A stretch of 64,000 nucleotides of DNA from Symsagittifera roscoffensis (GCF_963678635.1 NC_087071.1:31360141-31424140); one strand, 5' to 3'. Positions 52,587-62,967 are shown, counted from the stretch's first letter. Notes: a model not told the origin generated them from the sequence alone. Numbers and translations are program-made.

Positions 52587-53476
52587 TGGCGCAGCCAGCA
52601 GGATTCGCAGCTCAAGACAACAGAACGGATATGGGAATCCCGGTATTTTGGGCATCAGCGAATCTAGACCCTCCGTGGCAATTTAAAATCTGGTTCGAAC
52701 AATTTCTCATGGCGGTTACGGTCAAAGAAAATGTGAACCCAGAGATTATTTTGGAAGAACCAAAAGACATATTAGAGGAACCACCACCACGCCCGGAAAC
52801 GCCCAGGGATGGGGAGAACGAAGATGCGAGGAACGCCAGAATTCTTAGAGATAAACTAGCTAGAGACAGAGTAGCATTGGAGAACGAAGAGAAAAGAACA
52901 AGAGGCCCACGAGTCGGACACAATGTCTTCTACAACGAAGTACAAAAGAAACTGGTGTCACGACTATTTCTATCTTTGGGCACTGAGGGAAAGAAAAGAT
53001 TCCTACAAAAGAATCCGCACGCAGAAATATCGAAAATGACGTTCAGAGAAGTAACAGAGTTGGCAGAAGTATCGTTTCAAAAAGTGAAATGTGTAACATA
53101 CGAGAGATACAAGTTATTTACGAGAATGCAAGAACCTGGAGAATCTCTGGAATCATTCCACGCAGCGTTAACTGCTCAAGCAGCCCGATCAGAACTAGGA
53201 ACATTGGAAAATGAAATAGTGCGAGACTTGTTCATCTCGAAGATGAAGAACATGACATTACAGGACACGTTGACATTCGAAACCCTGGATCCAGAGGAAG
53301 TTCTAAAAAGGGCTATAAAATTCGAACATAGCAAGTTAACCACAATGGCATTTCAAAAGACTAATGCTGCGGCGGCAGGAGGATCAAGTAGCAATTACAC
53401 ATCGGGTGTAAGAATAAAACAGGAACCTTTAATGGCAGTTCGAAATTTGGGGGGGGAAAACCAAAACTCCAAATAG
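52586..53476 (+). CDS. gag: Gypsy Gag (capsid part)
   Basis: Structural protein that forms the retrotransposon particle. 296 codons from ATG 52586; the A of the ATG is the last base of the LTR and the rest lies in the primer-binding site. Residues 50-110 are acidic and Pro-rich. Residues 110-260 carry the retrotransposon gag pattern (FYNEVQKKLVSRLF, then RMQEPGESLESFHAAL and EIVRDLFISKM). The frame ends at TAG 53474-53476, just after a G8 run (53449-53456). The nucleocapsid zinc knuckles are downstream in a frame one base away, so either frameshifting or a base gain separates them. Capsid assignment is secure; whether the break is natural is unknown. Confidence 0.9.
   Translation: MAQPAGFAAQDNRTDMGIPVFWASANLDPPWQFKIWFEQFLMAVTVKENVNPEIILEEPKDILEEPPPRPETPRDGENEDARNARILRDKLARDRVALENEEKRTRGPRVGHNVFYNEVQKKLVSRLFLSLGTEGKKRFLQKNPHAEISKMTFREVTELAEVSFQKVKCVTYERYKLFTRMQEPGESLESFHAALTAQAARSELGTLENEIVRDLFISKMKNMTLQDTLTFETLDPEEVLKRAIKFEHSKLTTMAFQKTNAAAAGGSSSNYTSGVRIKQEPLMAVRNLGGENQNSK
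52587..52606 (+). other. Primer-binding site, fits tRNA-Ser
   Basis: TGGCGCAGCCAGCAGGATTC begins directly after the LTR. Its complement ends in GCGCCA and reads back into GAATC, so it lines up with tRNA positions 57-76 with the conserved R57, A58 and C61 and a G73 discriminator. G73 with an acceptor of this sequence fits metazoan tRNA-Ser. It overlaps the gag start codon (52586-52588). Confidence 0.75.
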
Positions 53477-54167
53477 AAGAGAAAATAATAACAGACAGAA
53501 TAATAACAAAAATCAAAACACGAAAACAAAACCATGTAATAGATGTGGAAGGACGTTTGAACAAGGACACCTAAAAAATTGTCCAGCGATGGGAAAGGAC
53601 TGTAAAAACTGTGGTAAACCAAATCATTTCGCTAAAATGTGCAGATCACAACAAGTAAGTGAAGTTGCGGAAGATTCGGAAGAATCGATAGTGGAATGCG
53701 ACCAGATCAGTGGAGGTGTTGGGTCCTGTAGTGAATTTGAAGTCATGTTGATACAAACTCAACAACCGGAAAATGAACGAGTTTCAAAATATGTGAAAGA
53801 TCGAATAAATGAGATGAGAAAAGAAACAAACGGAAAAGTGGTTAGAGTTCAGAAAATAGACTCTATTCGAGATCCAACATTGAACCGCGTAAAGTCACTA
53901 AAGGCTATGGTACGAATAGATAACCAGATTATTCAGCTAACAGTGGATACTGGTAGTCCTGTTTCATTTCTTAACTGGGCAACGACGAAAGAAATCATGG
54001 AAAAATCAAACAAAGTGAGATTCATACCGTCTGACAAATTGAACTTACAAACAAAATTTGTGGACTACAACAAACAACCGATCAGTATCCTGGGAGCCCT
54101 AAAAACCAATCTGAGGTCAGCGGGCTGGGAAGTTAAGGGCGCAACCTTTCTGGTATCAGAGCGATAA
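53457..54167 (+). CDS. pol: Gypsy nucleocapsid zinc knuckles and aspartic protease (first part of pol frame)
   Basis: This frame opens after the G8 run. Two zinc knuckles lie at 53535-53582 (CNRCGRTFEQGHLKNC, an unusual C-x2-C-x7-H-x3-C) and 53601-53642 (CKNCGKPNHFAKMC, the standard CCHC). An acidic linker follows, then the protease with the catalytic triad VDTGSPVSF (DTG at 53946-53954). TAA 54165-54167 interrupts the protease shortly before its second conserved motif (MGLDLQ), which continues in the same frame. Protease cleaves Gag-Pol. Confidence 0.85.
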   Translation, partial: KTKTPNRRENNNRQNNNKNQNTKTKPCNRCGRTFEQGHLKNCPAMGKDCKNCGKPNHFAKMCRSQQVSEVAEDSEESIVECDQISGGVGSCSEFEVMLIQTQQPENERVSKYVKDRINEMRKETNGKVVRVQKIDSIRDPTLNRVKSLKAMVRIDNQIIQLTVDTGSPVSFLNWATTKEIMEKSNKVRFIPSDKLNLQTKFVDYNKQPISILGALKTNLRSAGWEVKGATFLVSER

Positions 54168-54644
54168 ACTAGATGCATCATGGGATTAGACTTGCAAGGA
54201 CAAGTGGGAATAGTGACTACACAAAGAACAGCGCCAAAAGAACTCACCAGGTTTGACGTGCTCATGTGCGAGCAGTCGGAAGGTTGGAAAGAAATATTTT
54301 TAAATAAATTTAAGAACTTATTCGAAAGGCAAGGCATTTCTAAAAACCACATCGTCAGTTCAAAATTCAAATACCCACTATGTCCGATACAAGAAAAGGG
54401 GAGAAGAATCCCAATTCATATACAAAATAAAGTCGAAAAAGAAATCGAGAAGTTATTGACAGAAGGTCATATAACAAAACTTGATAAGTGTACAAGTGAT
54501 TGCTTTATCGCCCCGATTGTGATAACAGTAAAGAAGGATGACTCAATAAAATTGGCAATGGACGCGAAACCAATCAATAGACAATTGTTCAAAAACAAAT
54601 ACCAAATGCCAAATGTAGATGAACTTATTGATGGGGTAAGCTAG
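54168..54644 (+). CDS. pol: Gypsy protease end and RT N-terminus (same frame, second segment)
   Basis: Same frame as the preceding segment. Begins with the protease tail (IMGLDLQGQ), then the N-terminal fingers of RT (CFIAPIVITVKKDDSIKLAM, KYQMPNVDELID). TAG 54642-54644 interrupts the frame just before the first catalytic Asp block, which follows in frame. Confidence 0.85.
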   Translation, partial: TRCIMGLDLQGQVGIVTTQRTAPKELTRFDVLMCEQSEGWKEIFLNKFKNLFERQGISKNHIVSSKFKYPLCPIQEKGRRIPIHIQNKVEKEIEKLLTEGHITKLDKCTSDCFIAPIVITVKKDDSIKLAMDAKPINRQLFKNKYQMPNVDELIDGVS

Positions 54645-57600
54645 ATTGTAACTGAAAACAAAAAGGGTACGCTATATTTTTCGGTGTTAGATTTGAAATA
54701 TGCGTACAGTCAACTAAAATTAGCTGCGGATACAGCTAGGCAATGCAACTTTAACATTGTGGGCGGAAAAGCAACCGGAACTTACAGTTTCTTGACAGGA
54801 TTCTACGGACTAGCAGATATGCCAGCTGAATTTCAAAAGGCTATGGATAGAACCATCAATCACGCTAAAAACACGTTCTGTTTTCTGGATGACATACTTA
54901 TTGTGTCAAAGGGAAGTGAAATCGAACATGCCAATCTAGTAGAAGCAGTATTAAAGAAATTGGATGCGGAAAACTTGGCACTGAAACTATCAAAATGTGA
55001 ATTTTTCAAACAAGAAGTGAATTGGTTGGGTCATCATCTCTCAGAAGAAGGGGTTAGACCGAAGATCACTAAAACGGAAGCGGTAGTAAACTTGAACCCG
55101 CCCAAATCCCTAAAACAACTAAGGTCATTTCTAGGAAGTATAAATCATTTAGCTAAATTTATACCTAACGTTGCAAGTCTGACAGAAAAATTAAGACCAC
55201 TTCTTAAAGAAGAAAATCAAAAGAAAAAGTTAAAAAACATGAAACTACCGGTGAAAAAATTCGAGTGGGGGGATGTTCACACAGAAGCATTTAATGCTAT
55301 AAAAGGAGCTGTGGCGAATATTACTAAAGTACATTATTACGATGCAAATCGTGATACACGAGTTAAATGCGATGCTAGCCATGATGGACTAGGGTCCACT
55401 TTAGAACAACAAAATGATGAAGGGTTGTGGGTCCCAATTTCGTTCGCATCCCGATACTTAAATGCGCAAGAAAAAAAATATTCAACAAATGAGTTGGAAT
55501 TATTGGCAGTTGTTTGGGCAGTAGATAGATATAAACACTACCTTCTGGGGAAACCATTTACCATCGCAACTGACCATAAAGCGCTTACAACAGCACTGGA
55601 TGTTAATCAATCGAACAAGACCTACCAATCACGCCTAACCCGGTGGGTTGACCGGTTACTGCCGTATCAGTTCAACATAGTTCACATTCCGGGGAGGGAC
55701 ATGGGCATAGTTGATTATTTATCGCGTGATCCTTTCAATGATCCCTGGCCCGAATCAGAATTAGACGAAAAGTTTGTAGTAGCAACAATAAACTCTTTTC
55801 ATGAAGCGTTCGACTGCTGGAGCAGTAGGCTTAAAGATTCAAGGTCGCTCAACCGGAACGAAAACGTTCTAGAATGTTCTAGAAGGAATGTTAGGAAACA
55901 GTCATCAAGTAATGGTTGCTATAGCAACCAAAACGGTCAAAACCGAACAAAGCTCGACCGGAACGAGAGAAAACAGTTTCCACGACTGCAAAAACAGCTG
56001 AACACAACAGTTCAACAGAATCAAATCACTCTTTTGTCAAATCAACCCAGCAAACAGTCAGTCTTAAATAATTGCAAAACGAAAAAACGACCAGTACCGA
56101 AAAAAATAGAAAAAACAGACTCAAGAATCGAGATGTCAGAAAATGCAAACAGAACATACGACTGGTGGTCCAGCCCACCACAAGATTGGCGGAACGAGGA
56201 GCGTGAAGAAAGCCTAAGGGACCCAAAGTGGAACCGATCATTTTCCACTAATAACGAACTCTCGGGAGAGGAGGAGATCACAGAGACAGTACAACGTACG
56301 AGAAAAATTATACGAGGAGGCAGAAAAAATAGGGACAGCTCAGACAGCGAAACACGTCAAGCACAACGAGTAAAATGGTCACTGGAACCGGAACAACAAC
56401 GAATAGCGGACCAAAGACTGCTCTCATTCTGGCAGCTAATAGGCGGAGAAAACAATGTTCAGGAAAATCGAGAACTGGTGGCCGATACTCAAGAAGTCAG
56501 GGACAATGTGGAAGACGAATCAAGTCCAACATCGTCAAAACCGATCGCATCGACAGAACGAAAACTCAGTGAGGTGAATGTATTAGAAGTCGACCTTACA
56601 ACCACAGAAGAGGCGGAGAGTGAGGAGGAAGTATGCTCAATTCAACCGCCAAAGGGTCTAGGAAAATTAAGACTGCAAAAGCAGCAACAAGTAGAGACTC
56701 TGGACAACCTCGCAAAACTATTCGACAAAAATTTATTAGCAGAACTGACCACAGAAGACACGTGGATGGACCGCCTCAGGAGAGTGGTAGAGAGAGGGGA
56801 CAAACAAGGATTCGAATTGATGGGACCCTATACAAATCCGTTGTGGTCGCAGATGGCAGTTCAGGACGATTGCATCTTAGTCAATAATCGGCTAGCGGTA
56901 CCAGTCCAACTACGACAAGCTGTCCTCAAACGAATACATCGGGGACACCCAGGACAGGAAGCGATGTTGGGAGCAGCGCAATATCTGTGGTGGCCACACA
57001 TGAATAAGGACATCGTGAATTTGGCAGAGGAGTGCCGTAGTTGTACCAGATATGGTAAGAATGTTAAATACCTTATTTCGAAAAATTCGTCAAAACCACT
57101 ACCACTGCTCACGCAGCCGGGACAGGAGGTACAACTAGACTACGCGGGGCCTATAGAAAATCAGAAAGGAAAAAAAATCTATCTTTTAGTAGCTATTGAT
57201 CGATTCTCAAAATTTCCATCAGTGAAGGTTACAAAATCCACAAGTGGAAAGAGCACAGTAAAATTCTTGAGATCATATATCGACACACATGGAGTCCCTG
57301 AATCAATTCGATCGGACCAATTTTCAGGATTTAAGGGAAAAACTCTAAAAAAATTTTGTTCGGAACTTAATATCGAACAAAAATTCTGTCCGGTGGGGGA
57401 TCACAGAGGTTGTGGGTTGGTTGAACGTACAATTCAAACAATAAAAAGAAGACTGGGAGTGATGATGCTCGATGAAAATAATAAATCAATCAAATTATGT
57501 CTCAGTATTATAATGCGAGATTTACGATGGAACAAGCAGAAAACAATTCAAGTATCCCCGTTCCAAGCACATTTCGGCAGACTACCAAAAACAGAATTTA

Positions 57601-59144
57601 AAATTGTGAGGGATAGGTTTTTAAATAATTCTGATTCTTTAGACAAACAACACTTGGAACGCTCAGCACTGACTGCGTCTCAAATGAAACGGAGGATTGA
57701 TCAGTCGAGAGAGAATCTCAAGATAGTGCGCAAGGGACAACTGAGCAGGGATACAAGCCCACTGCACAAGCAGCAGATAACATCGGACAGAGACAAAGAA
57801 AGAGCCGAAGCCCTAAAGGAATTGTTGGAGGCAAATGCCCGATGGAACTACGAAAGAAGGGATGCAGCTAAAAATGACATCAGGAAATTAGTGGACGAGA
57901 CAGGTCAACTCAATCCCGATCTTCGAAAAGAAATGATTTACTCTTGGGAAAAAGGATTCGTGGAAGATAAAGTAGAAAACCAATGCAAGTCACCACCCAA
58001 GACAATACTTAGAAAGGACCCTCTAAGGAAAAGCGGACAAGCCCTAACCAGACCACTAAAGGGGAAAATAGCTTCAGAAACGGAATCAACAATTAAGACA
58101 TCGGCCGGTTCGATCTATAGAAAATCGGACATAGCTCAATCAAAAACCGTACTTACTCAAGAAAAACAGAGAAGCACAAGTAAAAGTCCATCGTCGGAAC
58201 CTACAAGAAAGTTCAAGCGAATCAGTTCTCCAGAACTACTAGAGGAACTGGAATCGGAGGATGAACTCCAAGGAGAAATGGAAATTGCAAATGAAATGAA
58301 CCCAACAGAGCGCTTTCAGAAGAGCCAAACAATAGTCACTTCTAAGGACACAGAAGCCGGGGGAGGACTGAATCTTGCAATAAAAAGAGCTAAACCAAAC
58401 CTGGCGGGACCAAAATCAGCAGAGGAAACAAACACGAATAAGCCGGAAAAGAGCGGAAAAGAGAAGAAAAGCCGAAGCAAGCAACAACAGGGAACCAACG
58501 CAAACCAAACTGCGACTGCAGTCAACTCGGAACATGAGCAAGCAATATCTAAGCCGGATTCGGTCAGGGCAGATACCAAAATCCAGTCGAGCTCTACGCC
58601 GAAAATCAAACAGCGTCCGAAACTGAAGGGCATTGACGCGCACACCCCTTTGGAAGATATAGTGGAGACGTTTCACAATAGAAATTTGGCACCGTCTGAC
58701 TGGGAGAAGTACGCGGACCAACTGTTAAAAAGAGGGGTGCAGCGAGTTGCGGATGAACTTAGAGAAAATCCTCAAAAAGGCTCAGAATTGGATACAAACT
58801 TCGAACCACCACAAGGATTCTCGGACGAATCAAGTGCGGAAGAGTCAGGTGTTCGACGAAGTTCTAGACAAACAAAGAACAAAGAACCCAAACGATTCGG
58901 AGATCCGATAAAACATTCAATCAAAGAAATATCCGAAATTCTTACAGGAAGAGGTCTTTTAAAGGAGGCACTTAAAGAATACAGAAACCAACTGAGAGAT
59001 TTCAAAGATCGGGACGACAGACCCTTGGAGTCAAAAGTGCGACGACTCGAAATACATTTATTTATGCGAAAATTCGGATATGCTACTTTAGATGAAGGAG
59101 TAGATTGGAACCCGAGTTGGGAAATTGAGCTGGAGGAAAATTGA
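54645..59144 (+). CDS. pol: Gypsy RT, RNase H, integrase and long C-terminal extension (same frame, third segment)
   Basis: Open for about 1,500 codons to TGA 59142-59144. Numbering from the GTG at 54684: RT has LDLKYAYSQ at the start and FLDD at residues 67-70, so the second catalytic motif is intact. RNase H spans about 225-350 (CDASHDGLGS, NELELLAVVW, TDHKAL). A charged, low-complexity linker of some 350 residues follows. Integrase has an HHCC zinc domain (HRGHPGQ...CRSCTRYG, about 750-790) and a DD35E core (LDYAGP about 819, SDQFSG about 878, VERTIQTIK about 913; exactly 35 residues between the second D and the E). After it lies an unusually long hydrophilic tail of about 500 residues ending with RRSSRQTKNKEPKRFGDPI and a Trp-rich finish. 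No chromodomain recognised. Confidence 0.95.
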   Translation: MVTENKKGTLYFSVLDLKYAYSQLKLAADTARQCNFNIVGGKATGTYSFLTGFYGLADMPAEFQKAMDRTINHAKNTFCFLDDILIVSKGSEIEHANLVEAVLKKLDAENLALKLSKCEFFKQEVNWLGHHLSEEGVRPKITKTEAVVNLNPPKSLKQLRSFLGSINHLAKFIPNVASLTEKLRPLLKEENQKKKLKNMKLPVKKFEWGDVHTEAFNAIKGAVANITKVHYYDANRDTRVKCDASHDGLGSTLEQQNDEGLWVPISFASRYLNAQEKKYSTNELELLAVVWAVDRYKHYLLGKPFTIATDHKALTTALDVNQSNKTYQSRLTRWVDRLLPYQFNIVHIPGRDMGIVDYLSRDPFNDPWPESELDEKFVVATINSFHEAFDCWSSRLKDSRSLNRNENVLECSRRNVRKQSSSNGCYSNQNGQNRTKLDRNERKQFPRLQKQLNTTVQQNQITLLSNQPSKQSVLNNCKTKKRPVPKKIEKTDSRIEMSENANRTYDWWSSPPQDWRNEEREESLRDPKWNRSFSTNNELSGEEEITETVQRTRKIIRGGRKNRDSSDSETRQAQRVKWSLEPEQQRIADQRLLSFWQLIGGENNVQENRELVADTQEVRDNVEDESSPTSSKPIASTERKLSEVNVLEVDLTTTEEAESEEEVCSIQPPKGLGKLRLQKQQQVETLDNLAKLFDKNLLAELTTEDTWMDRLRRVVERGDKQGFELMGPYTNPLWSQMAVQDDCILVNNRLAVPVQLRQAVLKRIHRGHPGQEAMLGAAQYLWWPHMNKDIVNLAEECRSCTRYGKNVKYLISKNSSKPLPLLTQPGQEVQLDYAGPIENQKGKKIYLLVAIDRFSKFPSVKVTKSTSGKSTVKFLRSYIDTHGVPESIRSDQFSGFKGKTLKKFCSELNIEQKFCPVGDHRGCGLVERTIQTIKRRLGVMMLDENNKSIKLCLSIIMRDLRWNKQKTIQVSPFQAHFGRLPKTEFKIVRDRFLNNSDSLDKQHLERSALTASQMKRRIDQSRENLKIVRKGQLSRDTSPLHKQQITSDRDKERAEALKELLEANARWNYERRDAAKNDIRKLVDETGQLNPDLRKEMIYSWEKGFVEDKVENQCKSPPKTILRKDPLRKSGQALTRPLKGKIASETESTIKTSAGSIYRKSDIAQSKTVLTQEKQRSTSKSPSSEPTRKFKRISSPELLEELESEDELQGEMEIANEMNPTERFQKSQTIVTSKDTEAGGGLNLAIKRAKPNLAGPKSAEETNTNKPEKSGKEKKSRSKQQQGTNANQTATAVNSEHEQAISKPDSVRADTKIQSSSTPKIKQRPKLKGIDAHTPLEDIVETFHNRNLAPSDWEKYADQLLKRGVQRVADELRENPQKGSELDTNFEPPQGFSDESSAEESGVRRSSRQTKNKEPKRFGDPIKHSIKEISEILTGRGLLKEALKEYRNQLRDFKDRDDRPLESKVRRLEIHLFMRKFGYATLDEGVDWNPSWEIELEEN

Positions 59145-59245
59145 AATTTACATAATCCATCTAAAAGACTTTCTTCAGAACTGAGTAAATTGAACTCTTT
59201 TAAATAAATTATCCTACTGATGTTGTATAATTTATTTCTTTCACC

Positions 59246-59255
59246 GAGGGGGGTG
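59246..59255 (+). other. Polypurine tract
   Basis: GAGGGGGGTG immediately before the 3' LTR is the expected primer for plus-strand synthesis. Confidence 0.8.
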
Positions 59256-59514
59256 TGTCATACCGCTACTGCAGTAGCAGTATTTATTATACGTATGTAC
59301 AGCCAACCTCTGGTGTTAAATCATTATTTTATGGTACGCTCAAGGTCATACATAAGTGATGACACTGAGACTAAGTGAGAGATCAGAGTACTTAACAATG
59401 ATCTATCTCTCAGTACATAAGAAAACAAAGAAATGAGAAAATCTAAATTCAATATTCAGAATACAGTATTGAATTCCAACTTGTTTTCAATTTGATATCG
59501 CAACGCATATCACA
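59256..59514 (+). repeat. 3' LTR (259 bp)
   Basis: Same length as the 5' LTR and identical as far as can be read by eye, including the GCTACTGCAGTAGC palindrome (59265-59278). Confidence 0.96.
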
Positions 59515-59519
59515 CAGTT
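59515..59519. repeat. Target-site duplication, right (CAGTT)
   Basis: Matches 52323-52327. Confidence 0.92.
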
Positions 59520-59544
59520 AATGGACCAAATCTATTGATGGCAG

Positions 59545-59744
59545 GGCTCTTTTTCCTTCCCCCCCCACCTCACACGAGCTTCAATATATTAGTGTAACGA
59601 GTGATTTTACGAGGTTGTGTATGGAGACCAAATATGTTTGTCGTTGCCTTATTAGTCTGTATGTAAACTTTCATTACAATCGGACAATGTGGTCAACAAA
59701 TTTACATGTAAATATTTGCAGGTGGGGAAAAAGGAAAAAGAGCC
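59545..59744. mobile_element. MITE, GGCTC family, subtype A
   Basis: GGCTCTTTTTCCTTCCCCCC and GGGGAAAAAGGAAAAAGAGCC at the ends. Target duplication GATGGCAG at 59537-59544 and 59745-59752. Best preserved copy in the window. Confidence 0.94.
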
Positions 59745-59752
59745 GATGGCAG

Positions 59753-62700
59753 TTGTCGAAAGCCAGTCTCTCTAACGGAAAGTTAGCTATCATAGGCATA
59801 ATTACCTTTGTTTTTTGCGTTTAACATACCACGCAATGGTTTTTGTTTTGATTTTGAACGGAGGGCGACGCGGAGCCGCAACAGAAGATACTCTAGTTTT
59901 ATAATGGCACGCATATAATCAATTTTTTGGCAACCTTCTGCTGGGTGAACAAAACTGAATAGCTTGAATACGAGAATATTCTGTCTGAACGCTGTTTTAA
60001 ATTTAACTCGCCGGTTTCCAGATAGCGCACACGACTAGTGGAATGGAGTAAGCCAATAGGACAGATAAATGGCTAAAACGAAGCTAATCGTCTTCACTTC
60101 TACACGGACTTTTCATTGCGACGACAAGCAGCACACTCGTAGAAGGGCAACTCGGTCATAGCGTTTAACCTTTGCAAAGAAATAGTGCTCCCAGTCCACT
60201 TAAAGAGTTTTCGATTTTGAATGTCAACGTTTACTAAATTTTAAGTCTCAACTGACTCGCTAGTAATGCTGCTAGCAATTCCATAGGAATCGAACGAGTT
60301 TATTTGTGCGTTTTTTTCCGATGCAATTTTAATTTCATTTGTGACAAAAAGAAGATAGCTCAAAAGACTCTCTGAGATCAATCACCTCTTATATTCAATT
60401 CAACTTGCTCAACCGCGGTCGTCGTGAAAGAGTGGAATGAAGTTCTTTTGGAGATCAACGGCCAAAAAATAGTAACATTGTAGGCCAGATATCTACCATA
60501 TAACTTTCAACACAAGCAGTGAATGGACGTTGTATGGAGCTTCAAGATGTTTGGGGTCAAAAACCTAAGAGCTAAAGCTCAGGAGTGTGCGTTGCCTAAT
60601 TGAGTTTTTGAATTCTCCACTAACTCCGTGATTTACATTTAAAATGTCAGTATCATGATTAGTTGGCATCGGGGTTCAATTTAGCTACCAAACATGAAAC
60701 GATGCTAACAAACTTAGTCAGATTAATTTCTCCATGACCTAAAAATTTCACTATATTGATGCGAATAGCGCCTGTAGAATAACTTTTAGCAAGTCTTGCA
60801 TATCAAAAGGACGGCATTTGCGCCTGCGGATCATTTTTCGAGATTCAACGAAGTTTGCACCTTTTGATTTTTTGAAGTCTCGATCACAGAAACTGGATAA
60901 TTGAAGGACACTTAAAACGCTTGTGGGTTCCTCTCGTTACAAACAATCAAAGAAGTTTGATCGCTTTGTTTTACATTACAAATCATATATATATATAAAA
61001 GTTCTCAAGGATTGCGTTTGACGCAGTGCGCTAAAATTTGAAAATTTTGCGTGCAACTTGATGTAAGGTGCTTTTTGCACAATTTTACGAATCTCGAGCA
61101 GCGATAAATGTCTAGTAATTTCAAAGACACTCTCAACCATACTGGGTTCCTCCCGTTACAAAGAAATGCTATGATTTTTGTTCGCTTGGCATCGCAGCTA
61201 CTTAAAAAACCAATCCATTTTTGTCAGCAGTAAGTTCTAGTTTTTGAAGAAGTCGTTTTGAAGTGGTTGCTTATTTAGTTGGATGAAGCATCGTTTTATA
61301 AACACAAAAAGATCCAATTTAAATTAATTTTCAGTAGATTCTCCTACGTTCTTGTTGTTTGCAGGCACCGAGTTTAGTTTTTGAGAGATTTTGATAAAAA
61401 CAAAGATACAGCTTGAAATCATTGTTGCATGTCTGATGACAATTTAGGAGGTATGTGTTTTAGGAGTTATGCAAGTTTCGTGAACGCTGAAAGGTTTCAA
61501 GAGTTATACAACGATACAAGTTGAAATCATTGATGCATTATTGATGATATTCTAGGAATTATGCATCTCAAGCCAATGTTATCATTCTTTGTTTTAAGAT
61601 AGTTTTCTTCGTTAAAGCAGAAGGTCCATGTGACTGAGTTTGAGTAGCTCAGTTTAATCTTGAATAGAAAACAGTTTTGCTTCAAGTGGTTGGTCATTTG
61701 TTTCACTCTTGTGTTGTTGAGGAAAAAATAGAAACAAGGTCGGGTAGGAAACACAGTATGATTGAAAATGACTCCCAGGAACATGGGGTGACGGTTTAAG
61801 GTAGCTTAGGTTGAGATTGAATTTTGACGCTCAGTCCGACTGACAATACTATGTGAGATGAATGAATTGGATTCTCCACGTACTTTTCTACATCAAATGG
61901 AATGGGAGGGGCATTTGACTGAAATGATGGAGTGTGACTGACGTTTCTGCTAGTTGTTGCGGGTACGGCAGCATATTTAAAACAGGTTGCCGGCGCAGTA
62001 TCATGGGTGCACTTTTTAGCGGCCGCGACAGCAACGGACATAACGGTTGCACTAGTGCGAGAAAGCGTGGTCGCTTAAATTGTGGCAGCAACTTTTTTTG
62101 CAGAGAACTTGATTCTAACCGATAGGTTGCGGCTCGAAAACAGTGTTTTTCGCAAAGAGTTCTAATGCTATTCGCTACTGAAAACTTTGCTCGAGTGTTC
62201 TTACCTATATTTCTAGTAACAAACATTTTTGTTCCTTTCCGATACTGCAACGTTGCTTTAATTGATTTCTTGGACACTCAAAAATTTCATCTGCCTACCT
62301 TCTGTTATAATAGCTTGGGCTATTTTAATATTGTTTTTTTTCTGCTATCTCTTCCAGCTCTAGTTGTAAACTCTCCAACACTATCTAATTTTCTTGTTGC
62401 TTTAGATAAAATTTTAGTCTACTCTGTGATTCGTTCTTTTCCGATGGAGATTAGAAAAATTTGGGTCCCAGCTCTTCTGACTCGGTATTATTGAAGTTAT
62501 TGTTCTTTTCTTACGAATCCTTTATCGAGGTACAAAAATGCTGTAGACAGTTGGTCGAGTTGCCTCACAGTAATTCAAAAAAACCAGTGTTCAAATCGGG
62601 AAAAGCTCAAGTGACGTCGATCTTTAAGTTTGAAGATTTTCTCAGTTTTTGAGACGGCATTTTGAAGGCATTACTTGCAGTTTTGTAACTAATTGTTGTC

Positions 62701-62967
62701 TTAACTTTTTTGTAATAACTTCGAAAATGAATTCTTGGAAGACGAAGAGTTGATTCTCTAGTTTCCTTCTCGCCATTCAAATGCAGTTCAATTTCTCGCC
62801 TAATCGTTGTCAGCGGAATCCACGAACAAATCTTAAAACCTGGGTTAACTAAACTAATGAATGTCACTTTTTAGTATTTGCAAGCAGTTTTTGGGATCAG
62901 AATTCATTGGGTTATTTCGGTAATTGGAATAATTTATATCTGGGTGGACATATGGCCAACTAAAGTC
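59753..62967. other. No confirmed gene
   Basis: Nothing assigned. A (TA)n stretch is at 60986-60996. Minus-strand open frames at 62277-61888 and 62041-61796 have less AT-biased composition (Ala/Pro/Val-rich, with DVEKYVENPIHSSHIVLSV), and 62867-62607 is Lys/Arg-rich; they could be exons or relics but no family is recognised. Confidence 0.4.

Larger units (their letters stand above)
52328..59514 (+). mobile_element. Complete Gypsy-type LTR retrotransposon, 7187 bp
   Basis: Order: 259-bp LTR, primer-binding site, gag, protease, RT, RNase H, integrase, C-terminal extension, polypurine tract, 259-bp LTR. The protease-RT-RNase H-integrase order defines the Gypsy/Metaviridae type. The LTRs read identical by eye, so insertion is recent. 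No envelope gene follows pol. Coding is interrupted by a frame change and two stop codons (see the gag and pol entries). Confidence 0.97.

Noticed and set aside
54165-54644. Alternative genetic code reading TAA and TAG as sense
   Set aside because: pfk ends normally at TAA and has no in-frame stops inside its exons, and the small gene ends at TGA, so stop reassignment is not supported.
55375-59005. ORFs in other frames within the Gypsy pol gene
   Set aside because: They overlap the long pol frame and carry no motif of their own.
59145-59255. Envelope gene after pol
   Set aside because: Only about 110 bp lie between the pol stop and the 3' LTR, so there is no room for one.
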